Assembly: GCF_004362015.1 (NCBI RefSeq)
Contig: NZ_SNWW01000001.1
Span: 62,001 to 126,000 of the forward strand
Reading direction: 5' to 3'
From: Flavobacterium chryseum
Lineage (GTDB): Bacteria > Bacteroidota > Bacteroidia > Flavobacteriales > Flavobacteriaceae
DNA length: 64,000 bases
Part shown: positions 15,957-24,098 of the stretch, piece after piece
Layout: every line of letters starts with the position of its first letter
Position numbering within the stretch: position 1 is the first letter of the stretch
Notes under the pieces: generated by a model
Seen by the model: only the letters and a program-made list of their open reading frames with translations
The model's database searches: none
What the model was told of the DNA's origin: nothing
Position numbers and translations under genes: made by a program

Positions 15957-16739
15957 ATGAATATTGAAACTATACACGATAGCATTCAACCTCAAAAAGA
16001 ACAACTTTTACAACATTCTCTATACAATAAAATTCAAAGCATTGATGATTTGCACAGTTTCACAGAGAATCATGTTTTTGCTGTTTGGGATTTTATGTCA
16101 CTGTTAAAAGCCCTTCAAGCTAAACTTACTTGTACAACAACACCTTGGTTTGCTACAAAAAATCCTGAAACAAGATATTTGATCAACGAAATTGTTCTTG
16201 CAGAAGAAACTGATTTAACGATTGACGGAAGAAGACAAAGCCATTACGAGATGTATCTTGAAGCAATGGAAGATTTTGGTGCCGACACAACGGGGATTAA
16301 TAAATTTTTACTGGAAGTAAATTCGCTTCATAATATTTTTGTTGCCATCAAACAAAGTGCATTACATCCTGATGTAAAAGCTTTTTTAGACTTTACTTTT
16401 AGAGTTATTGAACAAGGAAGGCCACATGAAATTGCCGCGGCATTTACTTTTGGAAGAGAAGATTTGATTCCGAGTATGTTTACCGAAATCCTGAAAAACT
16501 TTCAAAAAAACCTTCCGGATACAGACTTGAGTAAACTGATTTATTATTTTGAAAGACACATAGAACTTGACGCCGATGAACACGGACCAATGGCTATGAA
16601 AATGATTTCTGATTTATGTGATGATGACGCTCAAAAATGGAAAGAAGTTGAAGAAATTTCAATTTTGGCTCTTGAAAAACGAATAGGTCTTTGGAATGCC
16701 ATTGAAGAACAAATTCTGATGAAAGCAGAAATGGTCTAA
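15957..16739 (+). CDS. DUF3050 family protein (heme-oxygenase-like fold)
   Basis: 260 aa from the ATG at 15957. An in-frame ATG at 15903 exists, but the terminator and promoter lie inside that extension. The sequence is helical with motifs typical of DUF3050: HVFAVWDFMSLLKALQ, RYLINEIVLAEETD, FGREDLIPSMF, and YFERHIELDADEHGPMA, containing Glu/His positions that could bind metal. The biochemical role is not established for this family. It stands between single-gene units, so context gives little help. Confidence 0.85.
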   Translation: MNIETIHDSIQPQKEQLLQHSLYNKIQSIDDLHSFTENHVFAVWDFMSLLKALQAKLTCTTTPWFATKNPETRYLINEIVLAEETDLTIDGRRQSHYEMYLEAMEDFGADTTGINKFLLEVNSLHNIFVAIKQSALHPDVKAFLDFTFRVIEQGRPHEIAAAFTFGREDLIPSMFTEILKNFQKNLPDTDLSKLIYYFERHIELDADEHGPMAMKMISDLCDDDAQKWKEVEEISILALEKRIGLWNAIEEQILMKAEMV

Positions 16740-16805
16740 AAACCAAAACTACATATTTAACGTAACTATTTGTTTAGAACGAGCTGAATTTAATTTAAAC
16801 AAATT

Positions 16806-17546
16806 ATGAAATCACAATTTAAACAAATAGTTACTATTATTCTTTCTATATTTCTTTTAAGCTGCAGTTCTGATGAAACAACTACAGAAACGGCAGATTC
16901 TCCCATAATTTCAATTCCAAAAATTCCTCTGGCAAGCAAAATAAAAATTATCGCTTTAGGAGATAGTTATACTATTGGTCAAAGTGTTTGCGAAACTTGC
17001 CGATATCCTGAACAGTTAAATGCAAGTTTGCAGGCAATTTACCCGGAAACCAGTTTTTCTCTAAAAATAATTGCCAAAACTGGCTGGACAACCACAAATT
17101 TAATTTCAGCAATAAACGAAGAAAACCCGCAATCGAATTATGATTTGGTTACATTATTAATTGGTGTAAATAATCAATATCAAGGAAGAGATTTTTCTAT
17201 TTATGAAAAAGAATTTCCCGAATTAGTTACAAAAGCAATAACCTTAGCCAAAGGCGATAAAAAAAATCTAATTGTTCTTTCGATTCCTGATTATGCCTAC
17301 ACTCCTTTTGGAACAATGTTTGGCGGAACAGGAAAAATTTCAACTGAAATAAGTCAATACAACACTTTTGCAGAAAATTATTGTAAAGCGAACGGAGTTC
17401 TTTTTATTTCGATTACAGACATTACTCAAAGAGGTCTTGAAAATCCTTCTTTAGTAGCTTCAGATGGCTTACACCCTTCAAAAGAGGCTTACACTTTATT
17501 CGTAGATCGTATTTTACCAAAAGTAAAAGTGGTTTTGCAGGATTAA
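16806..17546 (+). CDS. SGNH/GDSL-type hydrolase lipoprotein
   Basis: 246 aa. Lipoprotein signal with lipobox ending LLSC (Cys 20). The hydrolase domain follows: IIALGDSYTIGQS carries the nucleophile Ser 54, LLIGVNNQY is the block with Asn, and SDGLHPSKEAY supplies the catalytic Asp and His. These enzymes are esterases, lipases or carbohydrate-ester hydrolases. The substrate cannot be told from sequence. The protein is expected on the envelope, on the periplasmic side or the outer surface. Confidence 0.9.
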   Translation: MKSQFKQIVTIILSIFLLSCSSDETTTETADSPIISIPKIPLASKIKIIALGDSYTIGQSVCETCRYPEQLNASLQAIYPETSFSLKIIAKTGWTTTNLISAINEENPQSNYDLVTLLIGVNNQYQGRDFSIYEKEFPELVTKAITLAKGDKKNLIVLSIPDYAYTPFGTMFGGTGKISTEISQYNTFAENYCKANGVLFISITDITQRGLENPSLVASDGLHPSKEAYTLFVDRILPKVKVVLQD

Positions 17547-17589
17547 GTTTTTTAAATTTGCATAACTTTCAATTATAAACAATTCGTTT

Positions 17590-18405
17590 ATGCAAGTTTC
17601 ACCATCGAAGGAATTATCGCCCTACATAAAACATTATCTTTTTTTAGATAATAACGAAACAACTATTCAAAAACTTCGCTTGTTTTCTGATGGTAATACC
17701 GGCATTGTCTTTTCTTTAAAAAGTAACCTTATTTCAGACATTAACAATAACAAAGCAGCGCATTATTTTCCCGATTCTTTTTTATATGGACAGCTTAATG
17801 GTTTTAAAGACATTTATTATAAAGATGAAATAACGTTAATAATTGTTGTCTTTCAGCCCAATGGAATTCATCAATTATTAGGGATTTCTGCTAATGAATT
17901 TCAGGATTCAATAATTTCTATTGATGATATATTTAATAAAAAAGGTTTGATTCTTCATGAGAAATTATCGGAACAAAATAATAATCACTCAAGAATTGAA
18001 CTTTTAAATCTCTTTTTCAGAGTACTAATTGCAGAAAAACCTGTTTCAAATCAGTTAATAATAAATAGTTCACTAGATTTTATTATTGCAAACAAAGGGC
18101 AATTTTCTCTTGCAAAACTGGTTGATTATACGGGATATACCGAAAGACATTTGGAAAGAAAATTTAAAGAGTGCATCGGATTAAATCCGAAGAAATTTGG
18201 CAACGTTATAAGGCTACATCATTTTCTAAAGCTAATAAAAGATAAATCTGAGGACACGAATCTAACCACAATTTGTTACGAAGCGGGATTTTCAGATCAA
18301 TCTCATCTTATAAAAGAATTCAAAAAACACACAGGAATAACGCCAAAAGAATATTTATACACTTCTGGCAAACTGACTAATAATCTTATCAAAACTTTCC
18401 TGTAA
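17590..18405 (+). CDS. AraC family transcriptional regulator
   Basis: 271 aa. The N-terminal 150 residues are a ligand-binding-like domain beginning with VSPSKELSPYIKHYLFLD, as in AraC proteins with a DUF6597-type sensor. The C-terminal double helix-turn-helix spans about 165-265 and includes YTGYTERHLERKFKECIG and ICYEAGFSDQSHLIKEFKKH. It is 78 bp upstream of the nitrilase-family gene on the same strand and may control it. The effector is unknown. Confidence 0.88.
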   Translation: MQVSPSKELSPYIKHYLFLDNNETTIQKLRLFSDGNTGIVFSLKSNLISDINNNKAAHYFPDSFLYGQLNGFKDIYYKDEITLIIVVFQPNGIHQLLGISANEFQDSIISIDDIFNKKGLILHEKLSEQNNNHSRIELLNLFFRVLIAEKPVSNQLIINSSLDFIIANKGQFSLAKLVDYTGYTERHLERKFKECIGLNPKKFGNVIRLHHFLKLIKDKSEDTNLTTICYEAGFSDQSHLIKEFKKHTGITPKEYLYTSGKLTNNLIKTFL

Positions 18406-18454
18406 CTCAACTTTAAATGTCGGTTTTATACAATTTATGAAATATTGCAAACGC

Positions 18455-18462
18455 TACTTTTG
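18455..18462 (+). promoter_or_regulatory. TAnnTTTG promoter of the nitrilase-family gene
   Basis: TACTTTTG lies 21 bp before the ATG at 18484 and inside the longer in-frame extension that begins at 18445. Confidence 0.45.
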
Positions 18463-18483
18463 ACTAAAATTAATAGCGTTAGT

Positions 18484-19443
18484 ATGAAAAACTTAAAAAT
18501 AGCCACAGCTCAGTTCGAGAATAAAAGTGGTGATAAAATTTATAATTTATCTGTAATCGAAAAGCTTTCGCAAAAGGCAGCCAGCGAAAATTGCGATGTT
18601 ATTTCGTTTCATGAATGCTCAATAACCGGATATACATTTGCCAGACATTTATCTAAAGAACAAATGCTGGATTTAGCAGAGTTAATTCCGAGTGGAGAAA
18701 GTATCTTAAAACTCATCGAAATTGCGAAGAAAAATAATATTGTTGTTTTGGCAGGATTATTTGAAAAAGACGAAAATGATAATTTGTTCAAAGCTTACGT
18801 TTGTGTAGACAAAAATAGTTTAGTAGCCAAATATAGAAAACTACATCCGTTTATAAATCCGTATCTTATATCTGGAGATCGTTATTGTATTTTTGAAATT
18901 AAGGGTTGGAAATGCGGAATTTTAATTTGTTATGACAATAATATTATCGAAAATGTGCGTGCTACAAAACTTTTAGGTGCCGATATTATTTTCATGCCAC
19001 ACGTAACGATGTGTACACCTTCAACCCGACCTGGTGCTGGTTTTGTTGCACCTCAACTTTGGGAAAACCGCGAAGCTGATCCAACTTCTTTACGATTAGA
19101 ATTTGACGGAATGAAAGGACGCGACTGGTTAATGAAATGGTTGCCTGCAAGAGCTTATGACAATGCAATTTACGCGATATTTTCCAATCCGATTGGTATG
19201 GATGATAATCAACTAAAAAATGGCTGCTCTATGATTATTGATCCGTTTGGAGATATAATTGCTGAATGTCGCTCTTTTGATGACTCTTTTGCAACGGCAA
19301 TAATTACTCCCGAAAAATGCATTAAGGCCGGAGGAAGTCGCTACATAAAAGCCAGAAGACCAGAATTGTATCGAGATATAATTGGCCAAAACCACGAATC
19401 AGAACAAAATGTTGTTTGGTTAAGCTCTGATGAAAAAAAGTGA
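18484..19443 (+). CDS. Nitrilase superfamily carbon-nitrogen hydrolase
   Basis: 319 aa from the ATG at 18484. The ATG at 18445 would put the promoter element inside the gene. The catalytic triad is visible: Glu 44 in SFHECSITGY, Lys 119 in YRKLHPF, and Cys 149 in CGILICYDNN. The family hydrolyses nitriles or amides such as carbamoyl-amino compounds. The exact substrate is not recognisable. The AraC regulator upstream is a candidate controller. Confidence 0.88.
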   Translation: MKNLKIATAQFENKSGDKIYNLSVIEKLSQKAASENCDVISFHECSITGYTFARHLSKEQMLDLAELIPSGESILKLIEIAKKNNIVVLAGLFEKDENDNLFKAYVCVDKNSLVAKYRKLHPFINPYLISGDRYCIFEIKGWKCGILICYDNNIIENVRATKLLGADIIFMPHVTMCTPSTRPGAGFVAPQLWENREADPTSLRLEFDGMKGRDWLMKWLPARAYDNAIYAIFSNPIGMDDNQLKNGCSMIIDPFGDIIAECRSFDDSFATAIITPEKCIKAGGSRYIKARRPELYRDIIGQNHESEQNVVWLSSDEKK

Positions 19444-19482
19444 AAAGTAAATTTTTCATTAACTTTAAGCTGAGGAAAGATT

Positions 19483-19490
19483 TATCTTTG
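19483..19490 (+). promoter_or_regulatory. TAnnTTTG promoter of the GNAT gene
   Basis: TATCTTTG lies 33 bp before the ATG at 19524. Confidence 0.5.
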
Positions 19491-19523
19491 ATAATTAAAT
19501 AATCTAGAGAATAAACCTCAATA

Positions 19524-20030
19524 ATGGAATTTTTTAAAACTACTAATGCAGATATCGATGCTGTTTTTGATATCTATAACGAAGCTACAGCTTATCAAAA
19601 AACAGTTAACAACAAAAGCTGGAGAGGTTTTGAAAGAGCGCTGATTGAAAAAGAAATATCCGAAAATCGTCATTTTATAATCAAAGAAAATGAAGAGATT
19701 GCCTGCACGTTTGTGCTGACTTTTGACGATTTTATTATCTGGAAAGAAGCCAGCGCAGATCCGGCGATATATCTTCATAGGATTGCCACAAACCCGAAAT
19801 TCAGAGGTCAGTCGTATGTCAAAAAAATTGTAGATTGGGCAAAAATATATGCCAAAGAAAACGATAAATCATACATAAGACTTGACACGCACAGCGGAAA
19901 CGAAAGAATCAACAAATATTATATGAGCTGTGGCTTTGACTATAAGGGCATTAGCACGATAGAATGGACAAATGAATTGCCGGAACATTATAAAGAAGGT
20001 TCGTTTAGTTTGTTCGAAATCAAGCTTTAG
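19524..20030 (+). CDS. GNAT family N-acetyltransferase
   Basis: 168 aa with a GNAT fold: the acetyl-CoA loop region is LHRIATNPKFRGQSYVKKIV (RGQSYV in place of the usual RGxGxG/A), followed by YIRLDTHSGNERINKYYMSCGF, the conserved beta5/alpha4 part. Acceptor substrate unknown. It is a single-gene unit with its own promoter and a strong downstream hairpin at 20055-20088. Confidence 0.88.
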   Translation: MEFFKTTNADIDAVFDIYNEATAYQKTVNNKSWRGFERALIEKEISENRHFIIKENEEIACTFVLTFDDFIIWKEASADPAIYLHRIATNPKFRGQSYVKKIVDWAKIYAKENDKSYIRLDTHSGNERINKYYMSCGFDYKGISTIEWTNELPEHYKEGSFSLFEIKL

Positions 20031-20054
20031 ATTTAATCTTATTATAGAAATAAC

Positions 20055-20088
20055 AAAATCCTTGTGAGCAATTTTACAAGGATTTTTT
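20055..20088 (+). terminator. Terminator of the GNAT gene
   Basis: An 11-bp stem AAAATCCTTGT / ACAAGGATTTT with a 10-nt loop is followed by T residues. Confidence 0.85.
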
Positions 20089-20225
20089 ATGAAATAGAAA
20101 TTTTCCGACAAATTATTATAGGAAAAACCTCAAAATAAAGATGACGTGCTTCAAGCAATGTCACAATTTCTTTAATTTAAATGGACTTATTACGTTAAAA
20201 ACAAAGACTTTAAATTCAGTTAGTT

Positions 20226-20233
20226 TACATTTG
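20226..20233 (+). promoter_or_regulatory. TAnnTTTG promoter of the histidine kinase gene
   Basis: TACATTTG lies 18 bp before the ATG at 20252. Position inside the longer frame that begins at 20141 supports the shorter protein. Confidence 0.5.
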
Positions 20234-20251
20234 GACAAATGTGCGAGAAAA

Positions 20252-21487
20252 ATGAGTGAAAAAAAAATAATTCTGCCAGATACGACTACTTTTTCTGAAC
20301 GGAATAAAACAAATCATGCCGATGAACTACTTCTTGTTAACGAAAGACTTGCTCAACAAATAGAAAACAGAAAAAAACGTGCTGCTGAATTAGTTATTGC
20401 TAATACAGAACTGGCATTTCAAAATAACGAAAAAGAAAAAAGAGCTGCTGAACTTATCATAGCTAACGCTGAACTGGCTTTTCAGAATCAGGAAAAAGAA
20501 AAACGTGCTGCAGAACTTGTTATTGCCAATACAGAATTGGCGTTTCAGAACAGGGAGAAGGAAAAACGTGCCGCTGAACTTATTATTGCCAATAAAGAAC
20601 TTACTTTTCAGAACGAGGAAAAAGAAAAACGTGCTGCTGAACTTATTATCGCAAATACAGAACTTGCTTTTCAAAATCAGGAAAAAGAAAAACGTGCCGC
20701 TGAACTGGTACTTGCTAACGCAGAATTAACTTACCAGAATACCGAAAAAGAAAAACGCGCCAACGAGCTGATTCAGGCCAACAATGAGCTTGAAGCGTTT
20801 ACCTATATCTCAAGTCATCATCTTCAGGAACCCTTAAGAAAAATTCAGCTTTTTTCGGATAGAATCAGAAATCATGAAAGTCAAAATTTGTCTGAAAAAG
20901 GAGAATTTTACTTTAAGCGTATCGAACACTCGGCCTCGCATATGCAAACTCTTATCAATGATTTATTAAACTATTCGCGCACCAACGTAACACAAAAAAA
21001 ATTCGAGAATTTAGATCTCAATATTGTTATAGACAAGGTACTTCAAAATTTAAAAGAAGATTTACTGATAAAAAATGCCACAGTCAAAATAAGCGGAAAT
21101 TGTTTTGCAGCTATTATTCCGTTACAGTTTGAACAGCTATTATCAAATTTAATCTGCAATTCTCTTAAATTTTCTAAACCGGATATCGCTCCACATATAT
21201 CTATAGAAAGCTATTATACGAAACCCTTCACCACAAATTTCTCTTTAGAAAATAATTATTGCCATATTACCGTGAGCGACAATGGTATTGGTTTTGATTC
21301 TCAATTTGAGAATAGAGTTTTCGAGATGTTTCAACAACTTCACGATAAATCTGATTATGAAGGAAACGGAATTGGGCTTGCCATTGTTAAAAAAATTGTA
21401 GAAAACCATAACGGCATAATTACCGCAACAGGAAATTTAAATCAGGGTGCTAAATTTGATATTTATATTCCGGTAGAACATCATTAA
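20252..21487 (+). CDS. Cytoplasmic histidine kinase with 21-residue coiled-coil repeats
   Basis: 411 aa from the ATG at 20252; an upstream in-frame ATG at 20141 is rejected because the promoter lies between them. Residues from about 43 are six 21-residue repeats of the form RAA-ELIIAN-ELAFQN-EKEK, then a partial seventh running into the DHp helix. The H-box reads SSHHLQEPLRKI, with His where the residue after the phospho-His is usually Asp or Glu. The ATPase has the N-box LLSNLICNSLKFS, G1 VSDNGIGFD and G2 EGNGIGLAIVKKIV. No signal peptide, membrane helix or sensor domain is visible, and no response regulator is adjacent. Confidence 0.9.
   Translation: MSEKKIILPDTTTFSERNKTNHADELLLVNERLAQQIENRKKRAAELVIANTELAFQNNEKEKRAAELIIANAELAFQNQEKEKRAAELVIANTELAFQNREKEKRAAELIIANKELTFQNEEKEKRAAELIIANTELAFQNQEKEKRAAELVLANAELTYQNTEKEKRANELIQANNELEAFTYISSHHLQEPLRKIQLFSDRIRNHESQNLSEKGEFYFKRIEHSASHMQTLINDLLNYSRTNVTQKKFENLDLNIVIDKVLQNLKEDLLIKNATVKISGNCFAAIIPLQFEQLLSNLICNSLKFSKPDIAPHISIESYYTKPFTTNFSLENNYCHITVSDNGIGFDSQFENRVFEMFQQLHDKSDYEGNGIGLAIVKKIVENHNGIITATGNLNQGAKFDIYIPVEHH
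20378..20755 (+). repeat. Six 63-bp in-frame tandem repeats
   Basis: Units start at 20378, 20441, 20504, 20567, 20630 and 20693, each 63 bp (21 codons, three heptads). Most begin CGTGC(T/C)GC(T/A)GAA and end GAAAAAGAAAAA. A degenerate seventh begins at 20756. Length is a multiple of three, so copy-number change would lengthen or shorten the kinase coiled coil without a frameshift. Confidence 0.95.
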
Positions 21488-21521
21488 AAGCTTATTGGAA
21501 AACCGGTTTTAATTAAAATAA

Positions 21522-21554
21522 AAAATCCCCGTAAAAAATATTTACGGGGATTTT
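21522..21554. terminator. Bidirectional terminator between histidine kinase and tRNA-Ser
   Basis: A perfect 14-bp stem AAAATCCCCGTAAA / TTTACGGGGATTTT with a 5-nt loop and A/T tracts on both sides serves the convergent kinase gene (+) and tRNA-Ser (-). Confidence 0.9.
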
Positions 21555-21560
21555 ATTTTG

Positions 21561-21647
21561 CAGAGAGGATGGGATTCGAACCCACGATACAGTTACCCAT
21601 ATACTAGCTTTCCAGGCTAGCTCCTTCAACCACTCGGACACCTCTCT
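21561..21647 (-). tRNA. tRNA-Ser (anticodon GGA)
   Basis: An 87-nt class II tRNA on the minus strand. The 7-bp acceptor stem AGAGAGG / CCTCTCT carries discriminator G, typical of tRNA-Ser. The anticodon arm is CTAGCCTGGAAAGCTAG with GGA at the centre, a long variable arm follows, and the T-loop is GGTTCGAATCC. The 3' CCA is not encoded. It decodes UCC and UCU. Confidence 0.96.
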
Positions 21648-21707
21648 AAATTGGTCTGCAAAGAACACAAAAAAAAGTGACTTACAAAAACAAAATCAAA
21701 GATTACT

Positions 21708-22580
21708 TTACATGCTTTTTCTAAATTCTTCCATAAACAGTTTTACGGCCTTCTTTTGATATGCTCCTTCGATCGTTAACATAAACGATTCTCTTTGTGT
21801 TGCAACGCCCGTAATGTCTATTGCTTTTAAATTATCCCAGCCTTTTAGCGCTTTTTCCGTAACAATTGTCGCCCAGTCGCTGTCACCAACCAATCGCAAT
21901 AATGCATGAACAGCATTTAATTCAATCGAAACTTTTGGCTTCATATTATTTTTTAAAAATAATTCATCTAACATCTCTCTCGAATTAAATCCTTTTACAG
22001 GCAATATAAGCGGAATGTTTTCTATTTTCTTAAACGAAATTTTATCCAGCACCGCTAATTCATGTGTTTTTGAAACTGCCATAACCAACTTCGAAGTAAA
22101 CAATGGAACTTTTTGAAAAGGAAGTTCAATTTCGTTTGATGAAATAACCAAAACGAGATCTAACTCGTTATTTAATAATTTTTGTTCCAAAGGTTCAGTG
22201 GTGCCATATTCGACAACAATTTTTAAATGTGGATATGTTTTAGCAAACGAATTAACGATTGGCAAAACCAAAAGTCCAAAAATATACGTTACACCAATTC
22301 GCAATTCGCCACCAATCATTTGGTTCAAATCATCAATTGCCTGCTTACTGCTCTGAACGTTTTCTATAATTTGTTTGGCGTGAATCAGAAAAACAGATCC
22401 AGCTTCGGTTAGTTGAACTTTCTTTCCAATCCTTACAAACAAAGGCATTCCGAGTTCTTCTTCCAGTTTTTTTATTTGTTGTGATAATCCGGATTGCGTT
22501 ACAAAACACAACTCGGCAGCTTTTGTAAAATGAAGAACCTCAGCTGTTTTAATAAAATATTGTAATTGATAAATTTCCAT
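21708..22580 (-). CDS. LysR family transcriptional regulator
   Basis: 290 aa with the N-terminal winged helix (MEIYQLQYFIKTAEVLHFTKAAELC then FVTQSGLSQQIKKLEEELG) and a LysR effector domain from about 90. It is divergent from the MFS transporter at 22671, with 90 bp between. That gap holds alternating ATAAGT/ACTTAT half-sites with LysR-like T-Nx-A symmetry. Autoregulation and control of the transporter are the usual pattern for this arrangement. Effector unknown. Confidence 0.92.
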   Translation of the reverse strand: MEIYQLQYFIKTAEVLHFTKAAELCFVTQSGLSQQIKKLEEELGMPLFVRIGKKVQLTEAGSVFLIHAKQIIENVQSSKQAIDDLNQMIGGELRIGVTYIFGLLVLPIVNSFAKTYPHLKIVVEYGTTEPLEQKLLNNELDLVLVISSNEIELPFQKVPLFTSKLVMAVSKTHELAVLDKISFKKIENIPLILPVKGFNSREMLDELFLKNNMKPKVSIELNAVHALLRLVGDSDWATIVTEKALKGWDNLKAIDITGVATQRESFMLTIEGAYQKKAVKLFMEEFRKSM

Positions 22581-22584
22581 ATTG

Positions 22585-22609
22585 ATAAGTTTAAATACTT
22601 ATTATAAGT
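22585..22609. promoter_or_regulatory. Candidate LysR operator with alternating half-sites
   Basis: ATAAGT (22585-22590), six bases, ACTTAT (22597-22602), one base, ATAAGT (22604-22609). The first two halves form an 18-bp palindrome and the last two a 13-bp palindrome. It lies just upstream of the LysR start between the divergent genes. Confidence 0.55.
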
Positions 22610-22670
22610 AAAATTATTAATTTTTCTAATGAAATCATAATCCCGAACTTTGTAAAAAATATCAAGCATT

Positions 22671-23912
22671 ATGTTTAAGGCTTTAAGATCAAAAAACTTC
22701 AAATTATTCTTTTATGGACAATCAGTTTCTGTAGTAGGAACCTGGCTTCAGAAAACAGCAGTAAGTTGGATGGTTTACAGCGTTACCGGTTCAGTTTTTT
22801 TACTTGGTTTAACCACTTTTTTAAGTATGATTCCGTCGCTGTTTCTGGCTCCGTTAGCAGGAAGCATAATTGGTCGTTATGACAAACACCGAGCGATGAT
22901 TTTACTGCAGTCTTTGGCAATGCTTCAGGCGGGTGCGTTGGCTTTATTGATTTATTTAAAAATATACAATATCAACTTTATTTTGGCACTGAGCTTAATT
23001 CAGGGAATTATAAATTCTTTTGATATGACTTGCAGACAAACCATGATGATTGATATTGTAGACAACAAAGAAGATTTGCCAAATGCTGTCGCTTTAAACT
23101 CAACTTTAAACAATTTTGCCCGAATTGCTGGTCCTGCAATGGCCGGAATTATTCTGCACAATTATGGTGAAGACATCTGTTTTATTGGAAACTTTCTTAG
23201 CTACATTCCGGTTTTGGTTTCTTTATTAATGATGAAAATAACACCGCACATAAAAGCGACAGATAAATTCAAAATGCTCGAAGATTTTATTGAAGGTTTA
23301 GATTATGTAAAAAAAGAAACCGAAATGGCAAAAATGCTTTTGATGTTGATGTGCAGCAGTTTGTTTGTTATTTCTTTCAATACTTTGATGCCTGTTTTTG
23401 CCAAAGATATTTTTAGCGGAAATGCTCAGACTTTTAGCTGGTTCGAAAGTGCAGCCGGAATTGGATCGATTGTATCAGCGATTTATCTGGCCAACCTGAA
23501 AAAATCAGACAACATGAACAAAATAATGATCGCTGCGAGCTTATTATTAGGTTTTAGCATTATTATACTTGCTTACTCAAATAGTTTGACTATCGCGCTT
23601 ATTTGTATGGCTTTGAGTGGCTTGGGAATGATGGCACAAACCTCATCGATAAACATTTATGTTCAAACCCAAAGTGCTGTGAATATGCGATCCAGAAGTA
23701 TCAGTTATTATTTAATGGCTTATCAGGGAATGATTCCTGTGGGAAGTTTGATAATTGGATATGTTTCACACATTATTGGGACAAGAAATACGGTTGCGAT
23801 TCAGGGTATAATATGTATACTTTCTGTAATTGTTTATGTGTATTATAAAAATCGCAGTTCTGAAGAAGAGTTGGAAACTTGTCCGGTTGAATATCGAAAT
23901 TCCAAATTTTAA
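22671..23912 (+). CDS. MFS transporter
   Basis: 413 aa with about twelve hydrophobic helices. The start (SKNFKLFFYGQSVSVVGTWL) and loop sequences (IGRYDKHRAMI, with the charged motif between helices 2 and 3) are typical of the MFS_3/EntS-like exporter group. It is probably a drug or metabolite exporter, regulated by the divergent LysR protein. The substrate is not identifiable. Confidence 0.88.
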   Translation: MFKALRSKNFKLFFYGQSVSVVGTWLQKTAVSWMVYSVTGSVFLLGLTTFLSMIPSLFLAPLAGSIIGRYDKHRAMILLQSLAMLQAGALALLIYLKIYNINFILALSLIQGIINSFDMTCRQTMMIDIVDNKEDLPNAVALNSTLNNFARIAGPAMAGIILHNYGEDICFIGNFLSYIPVLVSLLMMKITPHIKATDKFKMLEDFIEGLDYVKKETEMAKMLLMLMCSSLFVISFNTLMPVFAKDIFSGNAQTFSWFESAAGIGSIVSAIYLANLKKSDNMNKIMIAASLLLGFSIIILAYSNSLTIALICMALSGLGMMAQTSSINIYVQTQSAVNMRSRSISYYLMAYQGMIPVGSLIIGYVSHIIGTRNTVAIQGIICILSVIVYVYYKNRSSEEELETCPVEYRNSKF

Positions 23913-23940
23913 ATTTCAAATTCCAATTATACTCAAACTT

Positions 23941-24042
23941 GTCATTTCGACCAAAGGGAGAAATCACACTCGTAATTCGACAAAGATTGATGACTGTCCG
24001 TGCGGAGTTTCTAGTGTGATTTCTCCCTTCGGTCGAAATGAC
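23941..24042. repeat. Long inverted repeat between convergent genes
   Basis: Arms of 30 bp (23941-23970 starting GTCATTTCGACC, and 24013-24042 ending GGTCGAAATGAC) match with one mismatch around a 42-nt loop. It lies between the MFS gene and the convergent asparaginase gene. It could act as a bidirectional terminator or mRNA 3' stabiliser. No target duplication or coding content marks it as an insertion sequence. Confidence 0.85.
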
Positions 24043-24063
24043 ACAGCTGTGTTATCTTTTCTA

Positions 24064-24098
24064 AAATGAACTTATATAACTTATATGGTGAAAAAACT
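24064..24098. repeat. AT-rich repeat related to copies flanking the CHAT gene
   Basis: This segment includes GAACTTATATAACTTATATG and continues GTGAAAAAAC. It matches, in opposite orientation, 32312-32345, and partly matches the start of the CHAT gene at 32464-32488. Here too it stands next to a strong inverted repeat. Confidence 0.65.

Noticed and set aside
20390..20674. Long antisense frame with repeated Phe-rich pattern
   Set aside because: It is the reverse reading of the 63-bp repeats in the kinase gene; repeats keep all frames open. No start signal or promoter.
20378..20755. CRISPR-like tandem array
   Set aside because: Units are contiguous 63-bp coding repeats with no unique spacers and no cas genes near.
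23941..24042. A miniature transposon (MITE)
   Set aside because: No direct target duplication is visible next to the arms and no related transposase is in the window; kept as an inverted repeat only.
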